Both the position numbers and the translations under genes were made by a program. From Nematopogon swammerdamellus (taxonomy: Eukaryota; Arthropoda; Insecta; Lepidoptera; Adelidae), in contig OX336342.1 in assembly GCA_946902875.1 (NCBI GenBank), positions 13,199,523-13,263,522 of the forward strand: 64,000 nt of DNA, in the 5' to 3' direction. Numbering within the stretch: the first letter of the stretch is position 1; each line of letters begins with the position of its first letter. The notes beneath the pieces are model-generated. The model was not told where the DNA came from and searched no databases. It saw nothing but the letters and a program-made list of their open reading frames with translations. This document shows, in pieces, positions 40,035 through 52,729 of the stretch.

Positions 40035-40239
40035 GTTCCCGTGTGGAGTTGCTAGGACTCCTATCGGGCGCGACCCCGGGTGGTGGATAGGGGAACGTCT
40101 TCCAGATATGGATGGCATCAGGGAAATCAAATATAGGGTCTTTCTTAAGGGCTTCCTATCTTCAAATATAAAACAAAATTTGTGTTAGATATCATAAACC
40201 ATTTTTATTCGTTTGAAAGGCCTACCGATGCCATTATGT
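40035..40239. other. unique flank of the telomeric block
   Basis: No TTAGG. It contains GGGTGGTGGATAGGGGAACG. No gene recognised. Confidence 0.35.
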
Positions 40240-40558
40240 GTGGAATTTAACATCGTTCAAATGTCCGCCCCGGCTTCTCTGGGTGGCGCGCATCCGAAAT
40301 GTCCAATTTCGTCGTTTTCAAAGAAATATGGACCGATGATGCCGCCAGCCCAAAATCCACACCAAACCAATGACGTATCATGTATTCACCAAACAGTGAC
40401 TTTTTCGGGATGCATTGGACGCTCTTGGATCTCATGTGGATTTGTATCGGCCCCAATTCGACAATTTTGTTTGTTCACGTACCCATTCATCCAGAAATGG
40501 GCCTCATCGCTGAAGATGATTTTTTCGAATTTTTCGTTGCTCGAACAGAACACCCATT
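40240..40558 (-). pseudogene. Tc1/mariner-superfamily transposase fragment
   Basis: Reading from 40558 downward gives FSDEAHFWMNGYVNKQN, a signature around the second catalytic Asp of DDE transposases, followed by NPHEIQERPMHPEKVTVW and then, after a short insertion bounded by repeated TTTGGTG with an in-frame stop, WAGGIIGPYFF and GHFGCAPPREAGADI. Only the central part is present, and the upstream end is cut by an ACCCGACTACGG repeat. Inactive. Confidence 0.82.
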
Positions 40559-40640
40559 TTTACCCGACTACGGCGAAGCCAACAGGAGGGTAATGTGTTT
40601 AGCCTGAATGTTTGTATGTATGGATGAGGGTTAGAAAGAG
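40557..40640 (+). mobile_element. second copy of the ACCCGACTACGGCGAAGCC repeat
   Basis: A T run followed by ACCCGACTACGGCGAAGCC and a GGGTAATGTG block, as at 33700. It lies directly against the transposase fragment. Confidence 0.6.
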
Positions 40641-41139
40641 CGTAGCGCCTGGACGAAGCGACGATTCTCAATTAAAGATATACCAAAATGTTCTAGAACA
40701 TCACAGAATTGACATAGGATAGGTTAGTACTCAATCTTAATAACGAATTTGTGCTGGCAAAGAGAATATAACCACTACGTCAACTGGATGCAATGCAGGG
40801 GGCACACTTCTTAGTTTTCATTGTGGATGGCGACATCTAGAGTTTACTTGCCTGTCGTATGGAGGTCCAGTTAGGTGGTCTGTGGTTCTGTTGGGCAAAC
40901 CATCTTAGGTCCGGATTAGATAGAGAGTTGTGAAGATATGATATTCAAAAAAAAAGCTCAAAAGACGCGGATGATGTGCCAGAAGGAGTGGACGGGAAGA
41001 GAGCTGTAAGGTACAACAAGAATTATTCGAGAAAGTAAAAAACAAAAAAAGTAATGGCCGAAATACACCCCGGTCGACTTGTGGCTTTCATGGAAGACAT
41101 AGGCTGGCTGGGGTAGCGTAAACGGAAATTACTTTTGAC
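40641..41139. other. non-coding stretch with an inverted repeat fragment
   Basis: Positions 41018-41085 match the TTATTCGAGAAAGTAAAAAAC...ATGGCCGAAATA part of the repeat at 16420-16490 in reverse orientation. The rest is anonymous. Confidence 0.45.
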
Positions 41140-41185
41140 TTTTTGAGGGTCGGGGGCTTTTTAAATTTGTAATTTAACTTTTTTA
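41140..41185. mobile_element. MITE end, solo
   Basis: GGGTCGGGGGCTTTTTAAATTTGTAATTT corresponds to the right end of the foldback MITE at 3146-3352. No left arm is visible. Confidence 0.5.
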
Positions 41186-41339
41186 GTATTATTGTACAGA
41201 TTTGTTTGCCAGACTGTAGAGTTCTGGAAGGAAGAGTTTCGAGGATCACTGCGTTTTCCGCAGTTACACCTAACTGCAGCTGCATCTCGAAACAATAAAT
41301 ATGTACTTAGGTACAGTTAGAGTGAACCGCAACTCGTCT

Positions 41340-42760
41340 CTATCTGTTGCAAGTAGGTATTTGTCCGTACGAACAAACAAGTTCGCGCTGCGTGCCTCCA
41401 AATAACACGAATCAGCGCTGTTTCAATCAGCCTGAGAGGCGGGCGGGGGGGGGGGGGGGGGGGCGGGGGCGGTAGGTCGCGAGTGAAGCTGGGACGGCGT
41501 CAGTGCCCGTTCGTTGCGACAGACCGCACTAATTAATTCCACATAACTCTGCGATGAAATGTACGTAGAATGCTCATTAGCTTGTGGAGGTGGAAGCTAA
41601 CCGCATACGTGGACCGATCGGCCGCTGCCCAGAAGCAGACATTCGAGAACGTATGAAGTGGCACCTCACCATCACATCGCTACCGCCCAGCTACAGTGCT
41701 TCTCTGCAAAAGCTCTCTTGTACGTTCTGGGAGTAACTATGTGAGCATGCGCGCAGTCGTTATGTTTGCCAAATAGTAAGTAATAAATGCGCGTTTAATT
41801 TGTTATACCGTTTACCAATTGGACCCTGGAAAAAGAGATTAGTGATTTTCCTAGATCAGAAGAACTAAGGTAAAGAAGAAGGAAGGATAAATCGAAATGT
41901 CATAGTTACGAATGCGTTTTGATGGACGAATAAATTAATATATGGAGACGTACTAGTTTTCCATCATATACACTTACGTGCTTGTCGACAGTTTGCAAAT
42001 AGGATGATGTGCCAGAAGAAGTGGACGGGAAGACGGGGCGTGTAGATGGCGCCGCGTGTGCGGTGCGGTGCGGTTCCGGTGCCGCACTGTCCATCGGTCA
42101 CGTCCCGAACGAGCAGCGAGAGCGCAAATAGGGACGTATTTATTTTGTCCGTTTGCTCATACATATTTCGCCCTCTGTAAACCGACGTATCATCCATTGA
42201 AGCGGCGGGCGCTCATAATCCCTCAATTTGTGAAAACAGTCACGGCGCCGCGCCGACCGCGTCACGCAACCTGAAGGATTACCGGCGCCGAGCGACGCGG
42301 CGCCCCGCACCCCCGCGCGCCCCCGCGCGCCCCCGCGCCCGCGGACATCACGCGCCACTCTCATTTGTACTCCATGAATGTGGACGCGATGCTGATTGAA
42401 ATGTTTTATTTTATTAAACCGTAATCCACGAATAGACCGAAGGACTTTCTTTCCATTACTTCGTGGCTCCGCTCCGTCGTCGCCGCGCCGCCCCACTCGA
42501 GCAGAGCTTATCTGTAACGAAATTCGATACCTCTACAATGTTCTCCGGGAAAATACGACTACATTTTTCCACTATACTCATACTGACCTCCAATAAACTT
42601 GAGCGAGCGACGTGGAACGAAAAATTTAATAATAGGGCGAGAGTAAAAATAACAAGCTTAATTTAACACAGGGTAGCAAACGAACCGGGAGCCGCCCCGC
42701 CGCCGCCACCGCCCCGCCGCGTCGCCGCCGCCGCGATTCGTGCGAAATAAGCTAATATTC
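41340..42760. other. GC/CpG-rich region with a 19-G tract
   Basis: Clusters of CpG and GC-rich blocks (41430-41510, 42240-42360, 42680-42740), including alternating CGCGCCCCC. A 19-base G run lies at 41445-41463. Such islands in an AT-rich insect genome often lie near promoters, but no coding exon can be tied to it. The open frame 42140-42496 is a by-product of composition. Confidence 0.4.
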
Positions 42761-45700
42761 TGCCCAAAATTGAGCTTGTCACAAAAAAACTTTGGATGAA
42801 CAACGAGAATGACAAAAATAAAATCGGCCACACTGAGCGCAGTTAGAGGATTTTAAAAGGGCTTGATTAAAATAGTTGTTGGCACGGTAACGGGGCAGGT
42901 TCCCAGTCGATAAAAGTTAGTTTTATGTCAGTCCTGACGCAATATCAGAATTGCCAGAAAATATGACGCAATAAATCTCAATTTGCGTAGGTACGCTAGC
43001 CCGCGTCCGAACGATAACGCACTTGCGCTGTCGCACCCGAGCATGAATAGGAATTCATACATGCACCTTTTTGATTGTGTATCTGAGTGAGAGAGAGGGT
43101 ATGTATATTTGAGATAGCTGCCACAAGGTGAAATAACATTTATTTAAATGTATACTATAATTTTCGCTATCGCCGCATTTAAAAAGCAGTGCTATGTAAA
43201 TTTAGTAACTACAAACTTCTGTAGAGTTCAACGACATGATTAAATTGCGCTATCCGCAAATATATTGAGTAACATTTAGTAGAAAATTATCTAGTACCTA
43301 CTGTTCGTAATGAACACCTTCACAGCGCTGCTGCTTCGCAAGAAATGTTTTTGTATAATTATATAATAAAAACTTTCGTCCATAGCGACCGCAGTCGAGC
43401 AAGTGCCCATAACACTAACAGAGTTATGGGCACTTGCCCATTTACGGTGGTCAGGTCAAGTACAGTTGCCACACGAAAAATTACCCAAAAGGTGGAACAT
43501 AGAACATAACATAGAAGGTAGAATGTAGAACATTGTAATTAGGACACCGTCCAAAAACTATGCCATTTAAAATGTCTACTAAAACTTTTCCTTATATCAT
43601 TGTGATTCCGGAACAAAGGATGCAGGTTTAATTTAAATCCTACGTAGTAAATATATATAAAGTAACACGTCTTGCTCCTGCAAACGACAATGATGAGGTT
43701 CCACACATGCTTAGAGAGGCGTTGGTAGGCCCCAAGCGTCGAGAAAACTCATTACCGTGAAAAGTAATTATAGCTTGGCTCACACGAGACACGAGAATAG
43801 ACAAATAGGACCGAAGCTTTAATCAATTTCGACAGGAAATCAATTTTAGGTTAAAACGATTGATAAATATTTCCAAAGCATTCTAGAGTGGTAGGAAAAG
43901 TGACGTCATTCCAATAAAATTAATGTACCTGATGTATATTTGAAGAAGTTTACATCGTGTACATGACTGACATATCGTAATGTAAGTCACGCACGCGATC
44001 TGTAATGTGCTAAGTGAGAAAGTGTCTACTGTAGCCAGTGACATGTGAGACTTTAGCACCTAACACCGCTAATTAGTCGTGCTAATATGTTCTCATACAT
44101 CTCAGCAACCAAAGACCGGTTGACTTAAGGGGCCGATATTGGCCTAAAACATATTCTTACATACTTTACTTAAAACATATACATAGTAACATATTTCCAC
44201 AGATGCACACACAATTGGTTTTGAAACTAAACGGCCCACAGCTTCGCTTTTTTCGTATTCATTCGCTCAGAACAGAACGTCAGAACATTTTTTTTGCAAA
44301 ATACAAACAGTCGAACAGACGACACACAAACACAATCTAATAGTTGTGACGGTAGAGATTTACTCAAAATGTTTCATACAAAATGATAATGGACCATATT
44401 ATCCCCTTAAGGCTATGAAATCCTTTGCTTAAGAAGCCGTTGAGTAATCTAACAATTACAATTACCGGGCGTGAAATGTTCCTAAAACGCTGTCGAGAGA
44501 GAGTGAGAGAGACAGATAAGAGAGAGAGAGGCTTGAATTAGCCGTAGTGAAGCTTTCTTCGTGTTGGAGGCTCAGGGAGGGCCGGGGAAGGGAGGACGAG
44601 CTCGGGCTGTCTCGCCAGCTAGCTGATTGGGAAATTACTCCGTTTGACGAAAGGAAATTACAGGCCAAGTCTTCGATAACTCGGTAACTACTGTGCGAGG
44701 TAGCGCAGTCCACGTCCCGGGATACAGTATCAATTCGTGTAGATATTTTTACTCGTATAAAGGTCGTGACGTTACCTATCGAAATCTGTCAACTAGAAAA
44801 TTGATAAATATCTTTTTATAACTACGAAGAAACTAAGTTTTATTTTATTTTATATGTCAAATTGGCAAGCTTCTTGAGTCTCTTTTAATCAAGTTATGCT
44901 TCGTTCGTTCTGAATATTATATAGTTCATTCACTTTTCCGTGGCAGATTTGAGTGATATTCTAACGTACATAAAATAAGTACATACTTAAAATAGTAACG
45001 AATTGTAACGTAATGAATTGGCCTAAATATTACATAGATGTGAACGAGAAAAATTGTCAGGTTTTATAACGATTAATATGTTGCACGGCCCAACTTTCAA
45101 GCGAGTGTCATTGTACATTCACGTAACCGGCTGCAAACTCAAATTGCACTGAAATTGAAACTATGTAGATAAAAAAGTGCAGTCTCTCTCGAGTAACTCG
45201 TTTATTTAAATTGTCGGTTGTCCGAGCTTCATACACTTACATGTACCTACATACATGTGTGAGCGGTGAAGCGCACACACGCGTACGTTTCCGCTCGAAG
45301 TTGAACAGTAAGTCTACAATGTAAGCATAACACCGTGCCCTATCCTAGCCTATCCTTTCTTAACGTTTGTCCTCTTGCGTCCGCTACTCCGCTCCGCCGC
45401 GCCGGCGAAGACACGCCTCGCGCCCGCGCGCCGGGGACGAGTACAATTTCACGTAATAAGATTTAGGGAATGACCTTCAGGGGTAGACTGATTTAGCGTT
45501 TGAGAGACGATCAAACGTTCCTATACCTAACATTTCTTCTTATCTTTTATTATGACGGTCTAATATTTAGTATACATCAATATATCTATTGTTAAAATGT
45601 GCAGTTTTCTTACCTTTCTATGAGTAAGATTTTTGGGCCACAAAACCAAAAACCTAGCCAAAAACAATCAGCCAATTTCGAGTCGAACTCGCGTACCGTG

Positions 45701-45770
45701 GTTTCCGCACCACAAAAAAAATGGAGAAAACACCTTTCTTGTATGTACCTTAATTGTTTACTTCTTCTAT
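42761..45770. other. non-coding stretch
   Basis: It contains a perfect 15-bp stem hairpin at 43399-43437, a short (GA)n tract at 44495-44530 and a GC-rich patch at 45380-45440. No exon or transposon end was recognised. Confidence 0.4.
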
Positions 45771-47305
45771 TTTTAGGGTTCCGTACCTCAAAGGAGGAAA
45801 AAACTGAACCCTTATAGGATCACTTTGTTGTCCGTCTGTCTGTCTGTCTGTCTGGCTGGCTGGGTGTCTGTCTGTCTGTCAAGACCTTTTTTCTCAGGAA
45901 CGGGTAGAGGTATAAAGTTGAAATTAATATCAAATACTAAGATCTACGTTTCCTCGGAGGTGTAAAAAAATTAAGCTTATAGGTCCACGCAATCACTAGA
46001 TACGCCCATTTAAGTCACATATTTTGCTACCGGCAAACCAAATCAAAACCTATAGAGTACTTCCCGTTAACCTAGAATAATGAAATTTGGTAAGAAGCAA
46101 GGTCTCATAGCACAAGTTAAGGAAAAAATCGAAAATTGTAAATTTATAGTTATGTGACATTAAAAAAAATTTTAGTTTGTTTTGTATTTCAAGGTCCCTT
46201 TTTCTCAGGAACGGATCAAGATAACAAATTGAAATTAATATGAAATACTAAGATCTACGATCTCTTTAAGGTGTAGAATATTAAAGCTTCTAAATCAACG
46301 CAATCAAAAGATACGGCCATCTATTTCATATTTCATACTCGCAAACTCACTCAAAACAAATCAAAACCTGGTATTTCCTGTTAACATAGAATCATAAAAT
46401 TTGGTAAAAAGCAAAGCCTTACAGCACAAGTAAAGGAAAAAATCCGAAAATTGTAAAATTTTATTGTAGTTATTGACATAAAAAAACATTTTTGTTTTGT
46501 ATGTCAAGGTCCCCTTTTCTCAGGAACGGGTAAAGATAACAAATTGAAATTAATATGAAATACTAAGATCTATGATCTCTTTAAGGTGTAGAATATTAAA
46601 GCTTCTAAACCAACGCAATCAAAAGATACGGCCATCTATGTCAGATTTCATACTCGCAAACTCACTCCAATCAAATCAAAACCTATAGGGTATTTCCCGT
46701 CAACCTAGAATCATAAAATTTGGTAAGAAGCAAGGTCTCATAGCACACGTAAAGGAAAAAATCCTAAAATTTTAAACTTGTAGTTATATGATATTAAAAA
46801 AAAAAATCTTGTTTTGTGTGTCAAGACCCTTTTTCTCAGTAAAGAGTCAAGATATCAAATTGAAATTAATATGAAATACTAACGTCTGCGATTCCATCGA
46901 GCTATAGAAAATGAAAGCTTCTAAATCAATATAATCAAAAGATACGGCTATTTATGGGAAATTTTAATAATTGCAAACTCACTCAAATGAAATCTAAACC
47001 TATAGGGTACTTACCGTTGACCTAGCTAGAGTAATGAAATTTGGCAAGAAGCAAGGTCTCACAAGTAAAGATAAAATCCGAAAAGGATATGTCGTTATGT
47101 CATATAAGAAATATATTTTTGTATATTTCAACTTCACGAATGCCGCACAGTCAAAAACCATTGCTGTAGTGTTTATTTAGGCGGTTCGGGATTTTCCAAA
47201 ACAATTGTTTTTGTACAAACATAATACCTACAAATATATTGAGTGATGCTGATGATACGGAACCCTCGGTGCGCGAGTCCAACTCGCACTTGCCGACTTT
47301 TTTTA
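45771..47305. mobile_element. interspersed repeat with four internal ~312-bp tandem units
   Basis: The ends are TTTTTAGGGTTCCGTACCTC (45771) and TACGGAACCCTCGGTGCGCG (47258), inverted around GGGTTCCGTA. Inside, a unit starting AAGACC/AAGGTCC...TTTCTCAGGAACGG repeats at 45881, 46191, 46506 and 46823. A copy with a single unit lies at 62620-63081 in the opposite orientation, and solo ends lie at 6765-6840 and 52730-52952. No coding capacity. Confidence 0.75.
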
Positions 47306-48096
47306 TTATTTGTTATTATATCCTCCATAATAACACATATTCTGTAAAAATTTCAACCGGCTTACTAGTACGGTTTCAAAGATACAGCAGTAGGACAGAC
47401 AGATTGAATAGGTTTAGGTAGTTTTCCGTACAGGATACGGAAACCTAATAGACAGTTCTTCAGAAAACTCTATTGGCTGGAATGGACGGGTTGCTCGTCC
47501 GGCAGAGCAGCGCATGTGTTCGAGCGCGCTTACCTACCGAGCGACTGCAAGGAGAAAGTTTGTGACCGTATTTGCATGTCGCGTGGACTATACCTGATCA
47601 CTGTCCATTCTGAAGAGCTGCGCTTGCAAGTGATATCCTTTACTATTCCTAGAGCACATGTTTGTGCAGCCCTCAGCGTTTCCCGTAACGTTACGTTAGC
47701 AACTTTATTATTTTATTCTTTGTGCTTTGTTAACTGGAATATTATTATATAATGCTACTGTACATTTCCATGCTACAGCTGTGTATTAGATCAATAGCCT
47801 TAAATAAATTTTGCTGCTGTTAACCTTCTTTTGTACGATAGATGGCTAACCAATAACCATTTACGGTAGGTATTGTACTTTGTCACATTGCAAATTGAGT
47901 GACATCTTACTAGCGCTCAGAATAAAACCTCTATGCAGTTCAATTCTCGGATATCATATTTGATTATCTCCGCCTAGCCTCTGTAGTAAAACTTTCCAAA
48001 GAACGGCTTACTGCTAATCATGTACGGAAACCAGGTTTGTCGTCGGGCTACATTTTTACCGGTAAACAGTTACAACGGTAACGGTTTAAACGGTAC
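47306..48096. other. non-coding stretch
   Basis: No repeat end or domain recognised; probably intron or intergenic DNA next to the candidate exon that follows. Confidence 0.35.
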
Positions 48097-48335
48097 CTGG
48101 CCCAGGCAGAACCTCAGATGTGGTTCGCCTTCGAACGTGAACTCGAGGTGGCCGATATTCCTTAGGTTCCGGCATCGCAGCATGCACCTCGCTTTTTCGT
48201 GCGGTTCCCGCGCGGCCGCCGCCACGGCGGTCTCTCTAATCTCCAACTTTTCACCTAACCGTTCCATTTGCCGACGCCGAAACCTCGCTTCTTTCAACCC
48301 GAGCACGAAACCAGAGTATACAACTTCCTTATCTG
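48097..48335 (-). CDS. candidate host-gene coding exon, unknown protein
   Basis: Function unknown. The minus strand encodes ~79 residues with strong protein-like character: a basic, helical region (EARFRRRQMERLGEKLEIRE), an Ala-rich turn, a CMLRCRNLRNIGHLEF segment with two Cys, and GEPHLRFCLGQ. It ends in CCAG followed by GTACCG, a good donor at 48096-48095. AG dinucleotides that could serve as acceptor lie at 48337-48336 and 48334-48333, though the tract upstream is only weakly pyrimidine-rich. The frame is open upstream to about 48389. GC content is well above the surroundings. If real, it is an internal exon of a minus-strand gene. Confidence 0.45.
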
Positions 48336-48341
48336 CTGCGT

Positions 48342-48964
48342 GAAATTTTGGTCTTTCGCATGGTTCTTTTATAGTCCCACCAATTCATTGTGCGACCACG
48401 AGTAATTTTTTTCTGTTTTATATACAATGCTGAATTTTTTGTACAAATGTCATCTCTAAGCAAAAAACATGAATGCTCAATGATGAATATAAGTTAAGGT
48501 AAACGTAAATATAGCAATAACAATATAGCCCGTAGAAACTGGTCTAGGATAGTTAAACTTTAAACAAAAGTACGGTTAAACGACCCTCGCTTTCCGTAAG
48601 GATAAAAAAAGAAAAAAAAGTAAAACGATAAACTGATTTATATTTTTCTTCTCTAAAAATCCTAAGAGTTGCCTAACATTACAACGATAGGTGACTTTAA
48701 AATTTGTAATGTATTATTGATTTAAAGATGGTGATCGACGTTTGTCTTCCAAGCACAGCAGTGCAGAAGTAAATTTGTTGATTTTAAACGAAGAATCAAT
48801 CAGAACGTCGACTTTTTCACGGGACATGGTATGATATTACTTGAGTGACGATCAGTGAAGTTTTTACATAATACGATGTCTTGATTGGCACTAGCACGTA
48901 AAAGAGTCGAGCTTAAATAGTAAACCTTAGTGAATATCGTTTCTGTGAATACTTTATATACTAC
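48342..48964. other. non-coding stretch
   Basis: AT-rich, possibly intron upstream of the candidate exon. Nothing recognised. Confidence 0.35.
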
Positions 48965-49185
48965 AAGCTGTGCCCGCGGCTCCGCCCGCTCTCATATATC
49001 ACTTCACTGCTAACCTCATAAGCCATTTAGCGTGATAGTAAGTAGCCTATAGTTGATGGGAAGAATCAAGCTATCCGTAGAATTTTGTTTTATTAAAATC
49101 GGTTCAGTGGTTCTCGAGTTATAAGCGGACAGACAGACACTCAGACATACAGAAAGCAGACGTTGGATTTTATTATAGGTAAGGA
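48965..49185 (+). mobile_element. retroelement-like fragment
   Basis: It starts AAGCTGTGCCCGCGGCTCCG and ends with AAAATCGGTTCAGTGGTT...GCGGACAGACAGACA and a TTTTATTATAGG tail, the arrangement typical of a very common insect non-autonomous retroelement. Confidence 0.6.
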
Positions 49186-50960
49186 TAAGGATTATTATTA
49201 TATATTACATATAACATACTTTATTACTATGCTATGAACTAAATGTGACTTGCGGTAGCCGGTGAGGCACGTGATTTTATGAGACTATACTCGATCTGTG
49301 CTAGACCAATTAAAAACATGTAAGAATAAAGGTATACTGAATAGTTCCTTTGTTGTATTTCGGGCTGTAGGTATGGTAAGAGGGCGTTATTTTCTAGACA
49401 AAGTTTAATTAATGTGAAGGCAATACGGTGGGTTTTCATTTGGCTTGTACCCAAGTTTAGTTAGAGACAGCACATCGGTGCGGAGGCGGCGGAGAAGGCG
49501 GAGGGGGTGAAGCGGGAGCGTCGGTGGTGCCTGCCGTTTAGCGAAGGAATTAGAGAAACATAACGCCACTCCGCATACATTATCCACGAGGAGTGTTCCA
49601 GGGTTTCTTTATCACGTTTCTAGTCGCATTTAACAAAGCTCGCCCTCAGCTGGCGGGAATTAGAATAAATACGAGGCCGGTGGAATTAGCTGCAGCAGAC
49701 ATTATGTAAACGACGTACGTGTCTTACTTCGTACCTTCACTACGACTTGATACATATAATCCGACTCAATGAACAAGACACTCGGTACAAATTGTGCACC
49801 TTAACCACACTGGTACCAATACATAAACTATTGATAGATACTTTGCAAGTAATTAATACTCAATTCTTACTATTTTTTCATTTATATGCTTATCAAATCT
49901 CGCATTGCCCTACTAGAGCCCTGTAGATAGCACCGTGAAGTGTTATCTTTATTTCATCTGTACTGCACTTTTATCATCAGCACTATTAAAGCATGCGTGT
50001 AACATGAATTAATTTTTATTAAGGACTCTTAGGTATGTGAAATTGAAATTTTTATATATTACTTTCGAACTAATCGAACACACAAGATGTAACTTAGTAA
50101 CATTGAAAAAATTAACAAAAGAAGACCATAGAAGCAGAATGTAAGAACTTGTTTCTAAGAAACTACACATAATATTATCTCATACATGCCAGATATGTAT
50201 CCACAAACGCCCCAGCGAAGTGTCTAAACAGTCTCCACACAAATTCGATCTCTATATTATTAGTGCAAAGGTCTAGGAATGTCTGAGCGTGTATTAATTA
50301 AGGGAATTATGTGTGTGTGCAAGCGTGTCAAGTGTCGCTCCAGTGCTGACAAACTGTTGTGGTCAGGACAGAACGCCCCTTGGAGATTCGGCGAGCGGAC
50401 TCGCCTACAACGACCGACCTCAGACATATGTCAACTGAGTACAGCTGCGTACATTAAGGGAGGCTTTAATTTAGTGCCTTCTGCGTCTCCTTCGTCGTAT
50501 CTTGGGTTGCCGAGCAGGAAATATAAGGCCCTCGAGTGTTGTTTTAGTTCCTTCAGCCTAGCACGAAGACGAACACTTTTACTAGTGGTTTTAATGTACT
50601 GTGACGTACTAGCATTCAGGTTTTTCAAATTTACTTTTGGACACATTTACAAGTACTTTACTAATATAATGGAAATTGTGTTCAGAGATTTCTTAACTTC
50701 CTTTCATAGTACCTTAATAAACACTTTATGTTTGCCTAGACAGCACACTTCGTTTAGCTAGACTCCAACTTTTAGGTGTAAAATCTTTCTTTTACTAACT
50801 AAATTAAATTAAATTAATGAAATAAAATTACATGAAATTACATTAATTAAACTTTTATCCAAGTATAAGCACTGCGTACACATAATGCCAGGTTTACTTA
50901 TGTAACGTAGAATACTGCGTAAAATAACTGTTTATCCTTGCTCATAGTAATAGCGCTACC
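49186..50960. other. non-coding stretch
   Basis: A 160-codon open frame at 50279-50761 has no recognisable domain and an irregular composition. Otherwise nothing recognised. The AT-rich (AAATT)n-like patch at 50800-50850 is low complexity. Confidence 0.35.
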
Positions 50961-51915
50961 CCTGCTTGTCGTAGCAGTGCTACGCCGTAGAGCACTGCGA
51001 AGAATATATTACTACTTGTTGTAGCAGTGCTACGCTGTCGAGCACTACGCAGAATATATTACTGCTTGTCGTAGCAGTGCTACGCCGTAGAGCACTACGC
51101 AGAATATAATATTACTGTTTGTTGTAGCAGTGCTACGCCGCCGTCGTCGAACACTACGCAGAATATATTATTGCTTGTCGTAGCAGTGCTACGCCGTCGA
51201 GTACTACGCAGAATATATTACTGCTTGTTGTAGCAGTGCTACGCCGTCGAGCACTACGCAGAATATATTACTGCTTGTCGTAGCAGTGCTACGCCGTAGA
51301 GCACTACGCAGAATATATTACTGCTTGTCATAGCAGTGCTACGCCGTAGAGCACTACGCAGAATATAATATTACTGCTTGCTGTAGCAGTGCTACGCCGT
51401 CGAGCACTACGCAGAATATATTACTGCGTGTTGTAGCAGTGCTACGCCGTCGAGCACTACGCAGAATATATTACTGCTTGTCGTAGCAGTGCTACGCCGT
51501 AGAGCACTACGCAGAATATATTACTGCTTGTCATAGCAGTGCTACGCCATAGAGCACTACGCAGAATATATTACTGCTTGTCGTAGCAGTGCTACGCCGT
51601 CGAGCACTACGCAGAATATATTACTGCTTGTCGTAGCAGTGATACGCCGTAGAGCACTACGCAGAATATATTACTGCTTGTCATAGCAGTGCTACGCCGT
51701 AGGGCACTACGCAGAATATTGTTTCTTCCTGCTCGTCGTAGCAGCAATACGCCGTAATGTAATATGCTCCTGCTCGTCGTTGTAATGCTACACCGTAGAA
51801 CACTACGCAGAATATGGTTTATTCCTGTTCGTTGTAGCGGTGCTACGCAATATTGTACTACGCAGAATATTGTTTATTTCAGCTCGTCGTAGCAGTACTA
51901 CGCCGCCTATAATTT
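50961..51915 (+). repeat. 50-bp minisatellite, about 19 units
   Basis: Unit GTAGCAGTGCTACGCC then GTAGAGCACTACGC then AGAATATATTACTGCTTGTC, about 50 bp. Units 1-15 are regular; the last four (from about 51730) are diverged and carry insertions. Each unit has complementary AGTGCT and AGCACT about 15 nt apart, so every unit could form a small hairpin. Confidence 0.95.
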
Positions 51916-52312
51916 GGTACTCTGCCTTCTAATAGTGTTTTACCTAGCCGCTACGAAGGAACTTATTGTACTCTAGGTATAGGCGATAGATTAAATGAAA
52001 GATTCGATTAGCTACGAGGACATCGTGCAAACTCGGGCGTACGTACGCATTCAACTTGATTGCTCCAACTGCGTGTACGCATTAATTCCAATCGAATCGT
52101 TTGAAACTTCAACGAAATTAGTGGATGAAATTCGGAGAAAATTCCCCAAAGGCCGCGCAACCGCAGCGCGCCTCCCTTCTCCCCCACTGACACGAATTAC
52201 GGAATTATCATCCACGCTCCATTTACCAGCGTGTTTAATTGAAACAGAAATATTAATGCATACTGGAACATATTGAGTTTTCTTCTCGGTGCATTATACA
52301 TATATTACTATA
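51916..52312. other. non-coding stretch with a doubtful open frame
   Basis: A 93-codon frame at 51995-52276 overlaps an opposite 61-codon frame. No domain, splice or conservation evidence supports either. Confidence 0.35.
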
Positions 52313-52470
52313 CATACAGTCAGTAGCTCAGTGTTGCGGTCGGTCGCCTGGCGGGCGTGATCATGAGCACACCTGGGCGCAGTCAGTACTTGAATCAGTG
52401 ACCGTTTGACCGTTGGAGGTTGACCGTAGTTCGGATTCCAAAATTGTGTAGGTCGCTTCCGTATTGTGAG
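52313..52470 (+). mobile_element. tRNA-derived SINE, head only
   Basis: A-box-like CAGTAGCTCAGTGTTG and B-box-like AGTTCGGATTCC with the intervening GACCGTTTGACCGTTGGAGG of the SINE family. The core and tail are lost. Confidence 0.7.
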
Positions 52471-52729
52471 CGTTTTCGGGAGCATTTTCAAATTTAGAAC
52501 ATGTACCGGTCGCGCGAGCACTCTTGCAAATTATTCCTAATTTTTTCGTTCTGTTCTGTCTCTGCGCCTAATTTTGGCCACATAGTGAATTATTTGTATG
52601 ACATGTGGTATACCGTTGGAAAGGGCGTAAACTAGCGAACTTTTTAAAAGAAAATGAAGCTATCAATTTGTGTCAGTTTTTTAATGAATTAAGAAATTAA
52701 GATTCTGTCATATTTTTACTCGTTCTCGG

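Noticed and set aside
42140..42496. 118-codon minus-strand frame in the CpG-rich region
   Set aside because: Arg/Gly-rich product of GC-rich sequence, with overlapping frames on the other strand.
50279..50761. 160-codon plus-strand frame
   Set aside because: Irregular composition, no recognisable family; a single frame of this size is within chance expectation for the window.
50961..51915. Regular direct repeats resembling a CRISPR array
   Set aside because: The whole 50-bp unit repeats without unique spacers, and this is a eukaryotic genome; it is a minisatellite.
51995..52276. 93-codon plus-strand frame with an overlapping minus-strand frame
   Set aside because: No domain, no splice signals, and frames of this length are expected by chance in 64 kb.
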